64,000 nucleotides of DNA from Mycobacterium nebraskense (GCF_002102255.1 NZ_LQPH01000086.1:62001-126000); one strand, 5' to 3'; positions 26,544 through 35,651 are shown, counted from the stretch's first letter. Program-made: numbers and translations. Notes: generated from the sequence alone by a model not told the origin.

Positions 26544-27680
26544 ATGAGCATGATCTGGACGAATTCGGGTGACTCGCACTTCCTGGAACCCGACGACCTG
26601 TGGCAGTCCCGGTTGCCGAAGGCGCTCGCCGACCTGACGCCCCACGCTGAAAAGGATCCCGATGGCGAGTACGAGACCGTTTCGGTCGACGGACAGATCT
26701 TTCGGCGCAAGCTGCCGTCGTCGGCGATGGAGGCCTTCATCGAGGAAAGCATGAAGCCGCAAGGCATCCGCGACGCCAAGGCACGGTTGGGGGACTTGGA
26801 CAAGGAGGGTGTCTGGGGTGAGGTCATCTTCCCGTCGCTGGGCATGTGGGCCTCGACATTTCGCACCCCTGAACTACTCAAGGCATGCATGCGCGCCAGC
26901 AACGAGTGGGCGCTCGAGGAGATCTGCGCGGTGTCGCCGCGCTATGTGGTGACCGCCCAGGTGTCGACACTGATCGTCGAGGACGCCGTCGAGGAATTGC
27001 ATTGGGCCGCAAGCGAAGGCTTCAAGGCGGTGTTCTTGCCGACCACACCGCATCCGAGCGCTCCGGACTGGCACCGCAAGGAGTGGGAACCGTTCTGGGC
27101 GGCAGCCGAGGAAGCCGGCATGGTGATCGCGTTCCACATCGGCACCGATCCGGTCGACATGACGGTCGGTGGCGCGAGCGGCGGGGCGGGCATGGTGTAC
27201 CGCGGTCCGGGCGGGGCCGTGATGAATTACGCCGAGACCACGTTCTCCGGTCAGCGGGCGGCGATGAAGATGGTCGCCTCCGGTGCCTTAGACCGCCACC
27301 CTGACCTCCGGGTGCTGATCTCCGAAGGTGGCGCCACCTGGGTGCCGTTCCTTGGCGACCGGATGGTCGAGGGCTATCGCCAGCACCATATGGCGGTGCG
27401 GCCCAAGCTGAATCGTAGTCCGAAGGAGATTCTCTACAGCCAGGTTTATGCGTCATTCCAGCACGACGAGACCGCCGTCGCCGCTTACGAGCACATGGGC
27501 TACAAGAACGTGATGTTCGGCAGCGACTACCCGCACATGGAAGGCACCTTCGGGCACACCCAGGACACCCTGAAGGGACTGTTCGACGGGGTGAGCGACG
27601 AGACCCGGCTGCGCATTACCCAGGGCACGTTCTATGAACTGTTCCCCGACGTGCCGCCCATCCCGGCCGAAAAGTTCTGA
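26544..27680 (+). CDS. amidohydrolase 2 family protein (ACMSD-like TIM barrel)
   Basis: 378 residues. Metal-binding marks: SGDSHFLEPDDLW at the N-terminus (D-x-H variant), MVIAFHIGTDP (about residue 205), LISEGGATWVPFLGDRM and FGSDYPHMEGTFGHT (about residue 330). This pattern is common in actinobacterial sterol and terpenoid clusters, where members hydrolyse or decarboxylate cyclic intermediates; the exact reaction cannot be told. ATG at 26544 has a GGAGGG ribosome site. It heads a plus-strand operon with an aldolase-like gene, a DUF35 gene and an SDR. Confidence 0.88.
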   Translation: MSMIWTNSGDSHFLEPDDLWQSRLPKALADLTPHAEKDPDGEYETVSVDGQIFRRKLPSSAMEAFIEESMKPQGIRDAKARLGDLDKEGVWGEVIFPSLGMWASTFRTPELLKACMRASNEWALEEICAVSPRYVVTAQVSTLIVEDAVEELHWAASEGFKAVFLPTTPHPSAPDWHRKEWEPFWAAAEEAGMVIAFHIGTDPVDMTVGGASGGAGMVYRGPGGAVMNYAETTFSGQRAAMKMVASGALDRHPDLRVLISEGGATWVPFLGDRMVEGYRQHHMAVRPKLNRSPKEILYSQVYASFQHDETAVAAYEHMGYKNVMFGSDYPHMEGTFGHTQDTLKGLFDGVSDETRLRITQGTFYELFPDVPPIPAEKF

Positions 27681-27684
27681 GCGC

Positions 27685-28884
27685 GTGGCTACTTCGTCTG
27701 GACTGCGCGACGTTGCGATTGTGGGTGTCGGTGCCACGCCCTATTACAAGCGCGGCGGGTCATTACCGAAGTCGATCACCGAGTTGGCCGGCGAGGCCAT
27801 CCTGGCGGCGTGCGAGGACGCCGGCCTTCCCGTCACCGACGTCGACGGGTTCGCCTACTACTCAGGCGCCAGCGCGGGCTACACGGAGAAGATGGACACC
27901 GCCGACTTCATGGAAACGCTTGGCATTCCGGAAGTCCGGTTCACCGCCGCACTGACCTCCGGCGGCGGCGGCTCCGCGGGCGCGATCGGCCTGGCGCGGG
28001 CGGCCATCGTCGCCGGGGACGCCTCGGTGGTGGTGACGGTGATGGCGCTGCAACAGTCCAAACAACGCCTGGGCTCGGTGTTTTCGGCCATGGACCCCGA
28101 TCCGATCAACTCGTTCCTCCAACCATCCGGCCTGTTCGGGCCCGGTCAGTTGATGTCGGTGCTGGCGCGCAGGCACATGCACCTCTACGGCACGCGCCGC
28201 GAGGCGTTCGCCGAGATCGCACTCTCCACGCGGGCCAACGCGTTGAATCGCCCAAAGGCCATGCATCGCCAACCGCTGACGTTGGACGACTACTTCAATG
28301 CGCGGATGATCGCAGAACCTTTGTGTCTCTACGACTTCTGTCAAGAGACCGACGGCGCCGTCGCAGTCATCACCACCAGCATGGACAGGGCCAGGGATCT
28401 GCGGCAACCGCCGGTGCCGGTGGTTGCCGCCGCCCACGGCGGCGTCCGCGACTGGGGCAGGGCGTTCGCCTGGATGGGCATGCCCGACGAATACTTCGCC
28501 TCCTCGGGCAATGCGCCCATCGCCAAGCGGCTCTACGAGCAGGCCGCTATCAGCGCCGCCGACATCGACGTCGCCCTGCTCTATGACCACTTCAGCCCGA
28601 TGGTGCTCATGCAACTCGAGGACTACGGATTCTGCGGCAAGGGGGAGGGCGGCGCGTTCGTCGAAAGCGGAGCGATTCGCTACGACGGTGGCTCGATTCC
28701 GGTCAACACCCACGGCGGTCAGCTCTCCGAAGCCTACATCATCGGGATGACCCACATCATGGAAGGAGTCGAGCAGATGCGCGGCACCGCCATCAACCAG
28801 GTCCGCGACGCCGAACTCGCTCTGGTCACCGGCGGGCCGGCAAGCCTGCCCGTGAGCGGGCTGATTCTGGGACGCGCCGCATGA
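27685..28884 (+). CDS. thiolase-fold aldolase (Ltp2-like)
   Basis: 399 residues from GTG 27685, five bases after the amidohydrolase stop. Starts VAIVGVGATPYYKRGG with a substrate-loop typical of SCPx-type proteins. The thiolase Cys is absent (ALTSGGGGSAGAIGLARAAI). It has LLYDHFSPMVLMQLED (about residue 305) and NTHGGQLSEAYIIGMTH (about residue 348), with the two Tyr of Ltp2-type retro-aldolases. Its stop overlaps the following DUF35 gene by 4 bases, so the two probably form an aldolase complex that removes a short acyl-CoA from a side chain. Confidence 0.86.
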   Translation: MATSSGLRDVAIVGVGATPYYKRGGSLPKSITELAGEAILAACEDAGLPVTDVDGFAYYSGASAGYTEKMDTADFMETLGIPEVRFTAALTSGGGGSAGAIGLARAAIVAGDASVVVTVMALQQSKQRLGSVFSAMDPDPINSFLQPSGLFGPGQLMSVLARRHMHLYGTRREAFAEIALSTRANALNRPKAMHRQPLTLDDYFNARMIAEPLCLYDFCQETDGAVAVITTSMDRARDLRQPPVPVVAAAHGGVRDWGRAFAWMGMPDEYFASSGNAPIAKRLYEQAAISAADIDVALLYDHFSPMVLMQLEDYGFCGKGEGGAFVESGAIRYDGGSIPVNTHGGQLSEAYIIGMTHIMEGVEQMRGTAINQVRDAELALVTGGPASLPVSGLILGRAA

Positions 28885-29330
28885 GCACCGCCGCGGTCAC
28901 CCTGGCCACCACCATCCCGGGCGAACACGTGCGGATCGCGGTCAACAAGGACACCGAGCCGTTCTGGATCGCCGCGAAGGAGCGGCGGTTGGTGGCCCCG
29001 CAGTGCGGCGACTGTCAGACCTTCCGGCTGCCCCCGACACCGTTCTGCCCCAATTGCCAATCAAACGCGGTGAACTGGGTCGAACTCAGCGGCCAGGCGG
29101 TCGTCTACAGCTTCGCCGTCGTGCACGGCTTCCCGGGTATGCCCGATCTGTTGTTGGTGCCCGCGGTCCTCGACCTGCCCGACGCGCCCGGTGCGCGACT
29201 GGTCTCCAACATCGTCGACGTCGCACCCGCTGACGTCACGATAGGAATGCCTGTCCACGTTGACTTCTCGCCGATCGCCGACGGCTGGCTGCTGCCTGTC
29301 TTTCGCGTCGGCGCTCGGGGCGAGGAGTAA
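28881..29330 (+). CDS. DUF35 OB-fold protein with zinc ribbon
   Basis: 149 residues. Zinc ribbon with four Cys (QCGDC at about residue 40 and FCPNC at about 55), preceded by the helix DTEPFWIAAKERRL and followed by the OB-fold (SGQAVVYSFAVVHG, VPAVLDLPDAPGARLVSNIVDV). ATG at 28881 overlaps the aldolase stop (ATGA). It is expected to bind the acyl-CoA and complete the aldolase active site, as ChsH2's DUF35 domain does for Ltp2. Confidence 0.88.
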   Translation: MSTAAVTLATTIPGEHVRIAVNKDTEPFWIAAKERRLVAPQCGDCQTFRLPPTPFCPNCQSNAVNWVELSGQAVVYSFAVVHGFPGMPDLLLVPAVLDLPDAPGARLVSNIVDVAPADVTIGMPVHVDFSPIADGWLLPVFRVGARGEE

Positions 29331-29334
29331 CGCC

Positions 29335-29544
29335 GTGTCCGATGACAGCGCTCTCCACGAAAAGCCCCTGGAGTTCCTCAGCAGCATTGCCAACACCGGC
29401 GGATCGTGTGACGGTCAGGCGATCCTGCCCGTCAATGGTCATTTCCGTTGTACGTGCTCGTGCGGTGACTGGGACGTCGACGTCGACGATCCGCAGGAAG
29501 GCCTGCGGCAAGCCCGCATTCACACGGGCAGCGTGACTGGATAG
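29335..29544 (+). CDS. 69-aa Cys-rich protein of unknown function
   Basis: Small protein beginning at GTG 29335 with a GAGGAG ribosome site and ending 20 bases before an SDR gene. Four Cys are present, three of them close together in HFRCTCSCGDWDVDV, with one at GGSCDG earlier; a His is nearby. This suggests a metal site, but the spacing matches no ribbon I know. No signal peptide or membrane segment. It lies between the DUF35 and the mycofactocin-type SDR genes, so an accessory role in that redox step is possible but unproven. Confidence 0.6.
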   Translation: MSDDSALHEKPLEFLSSIANTGGSCDGQAILPVNGHFRCTCSCGDWDVDVDDPQEGLRQARIHTGSVTG

Positions 29545-29564
29545 ATGCTGAGGAGCAAAGGCCC

Positions 29565-30380
29565 ATGGGTAATCTGAACGGCAAAGTCGCCTTCATCACC
29601 GGAGCGGCCCGCGGCCAGGGTCGCGCACATGCGGTCCGACTTGCGGCGGACGGCGCGGACATCATCGCACTCGACATCTGCCGCGATATCGACTCCATCG
29701 ACTATCCCAACGCCAGTCCGGAGGATCTCGACGAGACCGTCAAGCTCGTCGAGAAGGAAGGTAGACGCGTCGTGGCCCGGCAGGCCGACGTGCGTGACGC
29801 CGACGCCGTCGAGCAGGTGGTGGCAGACGGGCTCGCCGAGTTCGGCCGCCTCGACGTCGTGATCGCAAACGCCGGCGTCATTCGACTGGGCCCTGGTGGC
29901 GACCGACGGCAGACCTTTCGCGACATCATCGATGTCAACCTCATCGGCGTGTGGAACACCGTGGAAGCGGCTATCCCATCCCTCATCGACGGTGGACGCG
30001 GCGGATCGATCGTGCTGACGTCGTCGAGTGCGGGACTCAAGGGCACCGGCACGGATCGGGCTGGCGGTCAGGCATACACCGCGGCCAAGCGCGGGCTAGT
30101 CGGATTGATGCAGGTGTGGGCGAACGAGTTCGCGCAGTACTCCATCCGCGTCAACACCATCCATCCGACCGGTGTCGCCACCGGAATGGTGATGAACGAG
30201 ACCATGGGCAAGCTGCTGGAAGCCAACGACACCGCGGTCGCGGCGATGCAGAACGCGCTGCCGACCCAGATCCTGATGCCGGAGGACATCGCCAACGCGG
30301 TGGCGTTCCTGGTGTCCGAAGAGGCGAAGTTCATCACCGGCACCGCCTGGCCGCTCGACGCCGGCTTCGCCGTCCGTTGA
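29565..30380 (+). CDS. mycofactocin-type short-chain dehydrogenase (SDR)
   Basis: 271 residues. TGAARGQGRAH nucleotide-binding motif, the family insert ICRDIDSIDYPNASPEDLDE, NAG, LTSSSAG and YTAAK catalytic residues. Closely related to the SDR at 21773: same length, no gaps, about 39 differences counted by eye, with the second half nearly identical. The two probably act on similar alcohols in different branches or came from a recent duplication. It is the last gene of the plus-strand group beginning at 26544. Confidence 0.93.
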   Translation: MGNLNGKVAFITGAARGQGRAHAVRLAADGADIIALDICRDIDSIDYPNASPEDLDETVKLVEKEGRRVVARQADVRDADAVEQVVADGLAEFGRLDVVIANAGVIRLGPGGDRRQTFRDIIDVNLIGVWNTVEAAIPSLIDGGRGGSIVLTSSSAGLKGTGTDRAGGQAYTAAKRGLVGLMQVWANEFAQYSIRVNTIHPTGVATGMVMNETMGKLLEANDTAVAAMQNALPTQILMPEDIANAVAFLVSEEAKFITGTAWPLDAGFAVR

Positions 30381-30428
30381 CGGTCCGGGCGGATGTCGAG
30401 GAGTATTGCGTTCGCCTCCCGACATAGT

Positions 30429-30438
30429 TAACCTAGTT
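30429..30438. repeat. decamer TAACCTAGTT, copy 1
   Basis: The same ten bases occur at 51537-51546, again in a promoter region that also carries a TGACAGT-type palindrome. It contains TAnnnT hexamers on both strands (TAACCT; TAGGTT), so it may be a shared promoter element rather than a protein site. Confidence 0.3.
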
Positions 30439-30481
30439 CGACGATTCCGCTTTGGATCCGTCGTAGCAATCCGCGCTAGAT

Positions 30482-30503
30482 TGACAGTGGACTGTCGTAA
30501 TAT
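30482..30503 (+). promoter_or_regulatory. TGACAGT-type operator (site 1) abutting -10 TAATAT
   Basis: TGACAGTGGACTGTCG (30482-30497) matches the 16-bp palindrome TGACAGTnnACTGTCA at all but the last base. TAATAT (30498-30503), a TAnnnT -10 hexamer, follows at once, so a bound repressor would block the promoter of the P450 operon starting at 30558. Confidence 0.75.
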
Positions 30504-30557
30504 GCGAGCCGCGCGTGCCTGTAATCGCGCTCGTTCTCGGCGGTACGGAAGGACGTC

Positions 30558-31763
30558 ATGATCCAGAACCAGCCAACGGCAACATGTCCCGTGAAGAATA
30601 TCGAGATGAACACTCCGGAGTCGCCGGCGCTAGCGCACTTCCATCTGCTGGATGAGTGTCAGGACGAGGCCCGGCCGGTCTTCCGCAACACCGAGGCCGG
30701 CATTGATTACTGGGTGTTCACCGACAACTCCGTGATCCTGGACGGACTCCAGCACCCGGAGCTCTGGTCCAGCAGCGTCATCGTGCCGACGGAACCGGAG
30801 CCGCCGTACAAGTGGATCCCGATCATGATCGACCCGCCCGACCATGCCAAGTGGCGCCATGTGCTGGCCGAGTACTTCTCACCGGGTCGCGTCAAGGGCC
30901 TGCGCGACGCGCAGCAGAAGTTGGCCGCGGAACTGATCGACCAGGTCGCGGGCGAGGTTGGGTGCGACTTCGTTGCGCGGATCTCGCGCGTCTTCCCGTC
31001 GACGGTCTTCCTGACGATCATGGGCATGCCCGTGGAGGATCTCGAGAAGTTCCTGGCATGGGAGGACATGATCCTGCATCAGAGCGGGGTGGGTGAGGAA
31101 GTCAACGCGGCCCGGCTCGAAGGCATGACGCATGTGATGGGCTACTTCTCGGGCCTGATTCAGCAGCGGCGCGAGAACCGTGACCCGGATGCCGACGACA
31201 TCGTTAGCAAGGCCATCGACTGGGCCATCGACGGCGAACCGATCAACGACCTGGAGCTGCTCAACTGCCTGCTGCTGTTGTTCATGGCCGGGCTCGACAC
31301 GGTCTCCAACCAGCTGTCGTACGCAATGCTGCATCTGGCCACCCATCCGGCCGACCGCGCCCGGATCGTCGCCGAACCGCAACTCATTCCGAGGGCCGTG
31401 GAGGAACTGCTTCGGGTTTATCCGATCGTGCAGACCGCGCGAAAGGCGACCCGGGACATGGACTTCCACGGGTGCCCGGTCAAGGCGGGCGACATGGCGT
31501 CGTTCTCGCTGGCGTTCGCAGGCCGGGACGAATCGGCCTACACCAATGCCCGCACGGTCGACTTCGACCGCGGCGTCACACGTCACCTGTCCTTCGGCGG
31601 CGGCCCGCACCGGTGCTTGGGTTCGCATCTCGCCCGGCAAGAGCTGGCGGTGGTGCTGGAGGAGTGGCACAAGCGCATTCCGGATTACCAACTCGTTGGC
31701 GAGGCTATCGAGCATGGCGGTCAGGTGTTCGGCGTGGATTCACTGAACCTGACGTGGGGCTGA
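30558..31763 (+). CDS. cytochrome P450
   Basis: 401 residues. I-helix oxygen motif LFMAGLDTVSNQ (about residue 245), K-helix EELLR, and heme loop LSFGGGPHRCLGSHLARQE with the axial Cys at residue 353. There is no membrane anchor, so it is a soluble class I bacterial enzyme that needs a ferredoxin and reductase not found in the window. ATG at 30558 follows a GGAAGGAC ribosome site. It heads an operon with an oxidoreductase, an SDR and a CoA ligase, fitting hydroxylation then oxidation then CoA activation of an alkyl or ring carbon. The promoter carries operator site 1. Confidence 0.95.
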   Translation: MIQNQPTATCPVKNIEMNTPESPALAHFHLLDECQDEARPVFRNTEAGIDYWVFTDNSVILDGLQHPELWSSSVIVPTEPEPPYKWIPIMIDPPDHAKWRHVLAEYFSPGRVKGLRDAQQKLAAELIDQVAGEVGCDFVARISRVFPSTVFLTIMGMPVEDLEKFLAWEDMILHQSGVGEEVNAARLEGMTHVMGYFSGLIQQRRENRDPDADDIVSKAIDWAIDGEPINDLELLNCLLLLFMAGLDTVSNQLSYAMLHLATHPADRARIVAEPQLIPRAVEELLRVYPIVQTARKATRDMDFHGCPVKAGDMASFSLAFAGRDESAYTNARTVDFDRGVTRHLSFGGGPHRCLGSHLARQELAVVLEEWHKRIPDYQLVGEAIEHGGQVFGVDSLNLTWG

Positions 31764-31788
31764 GGCCGTCGACCCATAGGAAAGCACA

Positions 31789-32628
31789 ATGCCCAACACC
31801 GTCGGATTCCTCGGCGCCGGACAACTCGGCGAGCCGATGGTCAAGCGATTGCTCGGCGCCGGCCACGATGTCTCGGTGTACGCCCGCCGCGAGGAGATTC
31901 GCCGGCGTTTGGAGGCGAAAGGCGCGGTGGCGGCCGCTTCGGTGGCCGACCTCGCGCGCGGGAGCGACGTCCTCATCTCGTGCCTCTTCTCCGACGCGCA
32001 ACTGCGCGAAACTGGCCTCGGCGCGGGCGGTTTCATCGCCAATGCGAAGCCGGGTGCGGTGTTCGTCTCTCACACGACCGGCACACTGTCCACCCTCGAG
32101 GCGTTGCGGGACAGTTCTGCCGCGGCGCCGATCGTCCTCGACGCGCCGGTCAGTGGCACCGTCGAGAACATCGATGCGGGCACGCTGACCGTGTTGATCG
32201 GCGGGCCGAGTGATGCCGTCGCATCGGTGACGCCGATCCTGGCCGCATATGCCGACCCGGTGGTGGCGACCGGCGCACTGGGCAGCGCGTTGGCGCTCAA
32301 GTTGATCAACAATCTTCTATTCGCAGCCAATGCTCAACTTCTCTGTGCAGCAACGCATCTGGGCGTTCGGCTAGGTGTCGACCCGAGTGTGTTGCTGTCC
32401 ACCCTGCAGGTGTGCAGCGCCGGGAGCCATGTGGCCGCCCACGCCCATCGCATCGGCGGGATGGATCGTTTCGAAGAACTGGCGGGGCCGTTCCTGCGGA
32501 AGGACATCTCGGCGTGCCGTGAGGCGGCGGCCGAGGCGGGTGTGGAGCTGGGACTGTTGGGCACCGCAGTGCGCGAGGGGCCGCTGGCCCTGGACGTCGA
32601 CTCGGCGACCGCAGGGTCAGACCGATGA
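31789..32628 (+). CDS. NAD-binding beta-hydroxyacid dehydrogenase family protein
   Basis: 279 residues of the 6-phosphogluconate/3-hydroxyisobutyrate dehydrogenase superfamily. N-terminal Rossmann VGFLGAGQLGEPMVKRLLGAGHDVSVYAR, substrate segment DAPVSGTVENIDAGTLTVLIGG (about residues 113-134) and the catalytic-Lys helix ALALKLINNLLFAANAQ (Lys about residue 165). It should oxidise a beta-hydroxyacid or related carbinol. AGGAAAG ribosome site before ATG 31789. Its stop overlaps the next SDR gene (ATGA), so the two oxidoreductases are co-translated. Confidence 0.9.
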   Translation: MPNTVGFLGAGQLGEPMVKRLLGAGHDVSVYARREEIRRRLEAKGAVAAASVADLARGSDVLISCLFSDAQLRETGLGAGGFIANAKPGAVFVSHTTGTLSTLEALRDSSAAAPIVLDAPVSGTVENIDAGTLTVLIGGPSDAVASVTPILAAYADPVVATGALGSALALKLINNLLFAANAQLLCAATHLGVRLGVDPSVLLSTLQVCSAGSHVAAHAHRIGGMDRFEELAGPFLRKDISACREAAAEAGVELGLLGTAVREGPLALDVDSATAGSDR

Positions 32629-33446
32629 CGGGCCGGCTCGCGGGGAAGGTGGCCTTCATTACCGGCGCCGCAAGGGGACAGGGCCGTGCACACGCGGTGC
32701 GGATGGCCGAAGAAGGGGCCGACATCATCGCCGTCGACCTGGCGGGCCCATTACCTGACTCAGTGCGCTACCCGTCGGCCACCGCCGATGACTTCGCCGA
32801 GACGGTGGAGATGGTGAAAGCGACAGGTGGCCGAATCATGGCTACCGCCGCGGACATCCGCGATCTGGATGCGCTGCGGACGGCCGTCGACGAGGGCGTC
32901 GAGGCCTACGGCCGGCTGGACGTCATCGTGGCCAACGCCGGAATATGTGTCCCGGCGCCGTGGAACGAGATCACGCCCGAGTCGTTTCGCGACATCATCG
33001 ACGTCAACGTGACTGGCACGTGGAACACGGTGATGGCGGGCGCGCAGCGGATCATCGACGGGGGTCGGGGCGGGTCGATCATCCTGATCAGCTCCTACGC
33101 CGGTGTCAAGGTGCAGCCCTACATGGTGCACTACACCGCTAGCAAGCATGCCGTCACAGGGATGGCCCGGGCCTTCGCCGCGGAGCTGGGCAAGCACGAC
33201 ATCAGGGTCAACAGCGTGCATCCCGGTCCGGTCAACACTCCGATGGGCGGTGGCGACATGATTGCCGCGCTGTTCGCCGCGATCGAGACCAACCCCACGC
33301 TGAACAACATGGGGACCCCGTTCCTGCCGCAATGGGCCTGCGAGCCGGAAGACGTTGCCGCCGCGGTGTGTTGGCTGGCCTCCGACGAGTCGCGCTATGT
33401 GACCGCCACCCGTTTGTCGGTCGACCAGGGCATGGCGCAGTTCTAG
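32625..33446 (+). CDS. mycofactocin-type short-chain dehydrogenase (SDR)
   Basis: 273 residues. TGAARGQGRAHAVRMAEEGADIIAVDL motif, an insert after the second strand (GPLPDSVRYPSATADDFAETVEMV) as in mycofactocin-coupled SDRs, VANAGIC, LISSYAG and YTASK catalytic residues. The insert is somewhat different from the ICRDIDS type at 21773 and 29565, closer to the common RVYP-type group. Operon context with a P450 suggests oxidation of a P450-made alcohol. Confidence 0.92.
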   Translation: MTGRLAGKVAFITGAARGQGRAHAVRMAEEGADIIAVDLAGPLPDSVRYPSATADDFAETVEMVKATGGRIMATAADIRDLDALRTAVDEGVEAYGRLDVIVANAGICVPAPWNEITPESFRDIIDVNVTGTWNTVMAGAQRIIDGGRGGSIILISSYAGVKVQPYMVHYTASKHAVTGMARAFAAELGKHDIRVNSVHPGPVNTPMGGGDMIAALFAAIETNPTLNNMGTPFLPQWACEPEDVAAAVCWLASDESRYVTATRLSVDQGMAQF

Positions 33447-33462
33447 CGAATCGCCGGATCTG

Positions 33463-35064
33463 ATGCCTTTCGACCACCGTCAGCTGCGCGACAAGTGGTA
33501 TAGCGCCGGTTGGTACTCCGACCGCACCTGCCTGGACGCATTCGAAGCGGGGGCGGTCGAGCACAAGGACGTGCCGTTGACTTTCATCATCGGCGATTCG
33601 GTGTCCAGTCCGACGGTATGCGAAATCCACGACCGGGCCGTGGCGTTGGCGGCGTCGTTGCAGCGGCTGGGGGTGCGCGACGGCGACGCCGTCGCGGTAC
33701 AGCTGACCAATCGTGTCGAGTGTGCAGTCGCTTATCAGGCGGTGTTGTTGTGCGGGGCAGTGCTGGTGCCGATCGTGCACATCTACGGTATGGCCGAGGT
33801 GGCCTTCGTTCTCGACCAGTCGGCTGCAAAGGTACTGATCATGCCAGAGCGGCACGGATCGATCGTGTATAGCAAAAGGCTGCAAGATCTTTCGCGGATC
33901 GACTCACTGCAGCATGTCGTCATGCTAGACGCCGAGTCGGGCGAGGGCTATCTCGCGTGGTCGCAACTGGACACATCCGCCGCCCGGTACCGGCGCCCCG
34001 CAGTGGCCGCCGACGATATCTGTCTGCTGCTGTACACATCGGGCACCGCGTCGGCGCCTAAAGGTGTACAGCACACCCACAACACGGTTCTCGCCGAGCA
34101 GAGAACCATGCCGGCGCTGCTGGCCGGTAAACCCGACGACGTGTCGCTGGTGACCTTTCCGCCGGGCCACATCGCGGGCGTCGGGTCGATGCTGCGGCCG
34201 TTGCTCAGCGGCGCCCGGACTGTCTTCATGGATGGTTGGGACCCGGCGCAGGCGGTCGAGGTGGTGCACCGTTTCGGCGTGACCTGCACTGCGGGCACAC
34301 CATTTCACCTCGCGGGCATCCTTGATCTGGGTGACACCGGAGACAAGCTGGCAAGTCTGCGGGAGTTTCTGGTCGGCGCCGCACCGGTCGCCGAGGAGAT
34401 CGGCCGGCGTGCTGCGCAAGCGGGGATCAGCACCTTCCGCAGTTACGGCGCCACCGAACATCCCACCGTCACCGGCGAACACGAGGGACAGCCGCAGTGG
34501 GCCCGGCTGAGTACCGATGGAAAACCGCTCCCGGGCTCAGAGATTCGCATCGTCGGGTCCGACGGCGCGGACTGCCCGATCGGGATAGATGGCGAGGTCG
34601 TCGTGCGCGGTCCCGATCAATTCGTCGGCTACCAGGATTACGCTTTGAACGCTGAGGCGTTCACTGACGACGGTTGGTTTCGCACCGGCGATCTCGGGCA
34701 CCTTGACGCCCACGGCAGATTGACCATCACCGACCGGATCAAGGACGTCATCATCCGCGGTGGCGAGACCATCTCCTCGGGTCAGGTCGAAGAGGTGCTC
34801 AACGCACACCCTGCGGTCGCCGACGGTGTTGCCGTCGCAGCCCCGGATTCGCGTTACGGCGACGTGGTCGCCGCGGTCGTGGTGCTCAAACCCGGGTATG
34901 CGCTCAACCTCGACGACCTGCGGGCCCACTTCGCGGCATCCGGGCTGGCCCGGCAGAAGACCCCGGAACGTCTCGCCATCGTCGACGAGCTACCGCGCAC
35001 GTCGTTGGGCAAAGTGCGCAAAGCGCAACTGCGCAGTGACCACTTCGGCGCCGCTGGGCGTTAG
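33463..35064 (+). CDS. acyl-CoA synthetase (AMP-forming)
   Basis: 533-residue ANL ligase: LLLYTSGTASAPKGVQHTH (about residue 190), SYGATEHPTVTGE, WFRTGDLGHLDAHGRLTITDR, KDVIIRGGETISSGQVEEVL and terminal LPRTSLGKVRKAQLR with the catalytic Lys. The N-terminal FDHRQLRDKWYSAGWYSDRTCLDAFEAGA and GETISS features resemble cyclohexanecarboxylate- or short-chain-type CoA ligases. It is the last gene of the P450 operon. It overlaps convergently, by 4 bases, the stop of the SnoaL-like gene on the other strand. Confidence 0.93.
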   Translation: MPFDHRQLRDKWYSAGWYSDRTCLDAFEAGAVEHKDVPLTFIIGDSVSSPTVCEIHDRAVALAASLQRLGVRDGDAVAVQLTNRVECAVAYQAVLLCGAVLVPIVHIYGMAEVAFVLDQSAAKVLIMPERHGSIVYSKRLQDLSRIDSLQHVVMLDAESGEGYLAWSQLDTSAARYRRPAVAADDICLLLYTSGTASAPKGVQHTHNTVLAEQRTMPALLAGKPDDVSLVTFPPGHIAGVGSMLRPLLSGARTVFMDGWDPAQAVEVVHRFGVTCTAGTPFHLAGILDLGDTGDKLASLREFLVGAAPVAEEIGRRAAQAGISTFRSYGATEHPTVTGEHEGQPQWARLSTDGKPLPGSEIRIVGSDGADCPIGIDGEVVVRGPDQFVGYQDYALNAEAFTDDGWFRTGDLGHLDAHGRLTITDRIKDVIIRGGETISSGQVEEVLNAHPAVADGVAVAAPDSRYGDVVAAVVVLKPGYALNLDDLRAHFAASGLARQKTPERLAIVDELPRTSLGKVRKAQLRSDHFGAAGR

Positions 35065-35651
35065 TGTGACCGGACCCCGAAGTCGATGTCCGCAATGCCG
35101 GAGAACGGCGTGAAGCCGGCCTTGTCCAGCCATGACGGCGCTGCCTTATGTCCCGGTTCGGGGCGTGCCCAGTCCACCCAGGAGCCCCAGTCCTCGCGGC
35201 GCAACTTCTGTTGCAGCGTTTGCGGATGTGCGTCGGCGGCCGTGGCATAGCGCTTCGCGAATTGCTTCATCTCGGCCGGAATCCAAACGTCCTCCTCGGA
35301 ACGCCACTTACCGCCGCCGGCATACTCGATGAATTGATACGAGGGGAAGTCGATGGGCGCCCCGCCCGGCTCCGGGTTGTCGGCACGGTTGACCACCTTG
35401 TACGCGACGCGGGCGCCGTCGACGACGTACCAGACGAGCGGGCTGTAGACCTGCGGTGCCGCTCCCATCGTCCCCTCGAGGAACTTGGTGATCTCCGCCG
35501 GGCCGGTGAACGTTCCGTAGAAGTGGTCGAAGTACGTCGCGTCTTCGGTGAACAGGTGTGCCCAGGCGTGCCAGTCCTCGAGTACCGGCCCGGTCATGAA
35601 ATACCGCCGGAACTCCCGCTCGACCTCTTCGACGTCCGCCGTGGTTTTCAT
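35061..35651 (-). CDS. SnoaL/NTF2-like protein
   Basis: 196 residues. N-terminal cone-shaped NTF2 fold: EREFRRYFMTGPVLEDWHAWAHLFTEDATYFDHFYGTFTGPAEITKFLEGTMG, then VWYVVDGARVAYKVVNRADNP and PSYQFIEYAGGGKW. The Asp/His-bearing cavity of such proteins catalyses isomerisation, cyclisation or hydration of polycyclic compounds, but the reaction is not predictable here. The C-terminal 60 residues are an extension beyond the usual domain. ATG at 35651 overlaps the SDR stop by 4 bases; it is the final gene of the operon starting at 39070. Confidence 0.82.
   Translation of the reverse strand: MKTTADVEEVEREFRRYFMTGPVLEDWHAWAHLFTEDATYFDHFYGTFTGPAEITKFLEGTMGAAPQVYSPLVWYVVDGARVAYKVVNRADNPEPGGAPIDFPSYQFIEYAGGGKWRSEEDVWIPAEMKQFAKRYATAADAHPQTLQQKLRREDWGSWVDWARPEPGHKAAPSWLDKAGFTPFSGIADIDFGVRSH

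Noticed and set aside
27862..28755. 297-codon minus-strand frame opposite the aldolase-like gene
   Set aside because: Antisense shadow; the plus-strand frame carries the thiolase-fold motifs and a 4-bp overlap with the DUF35 gene.
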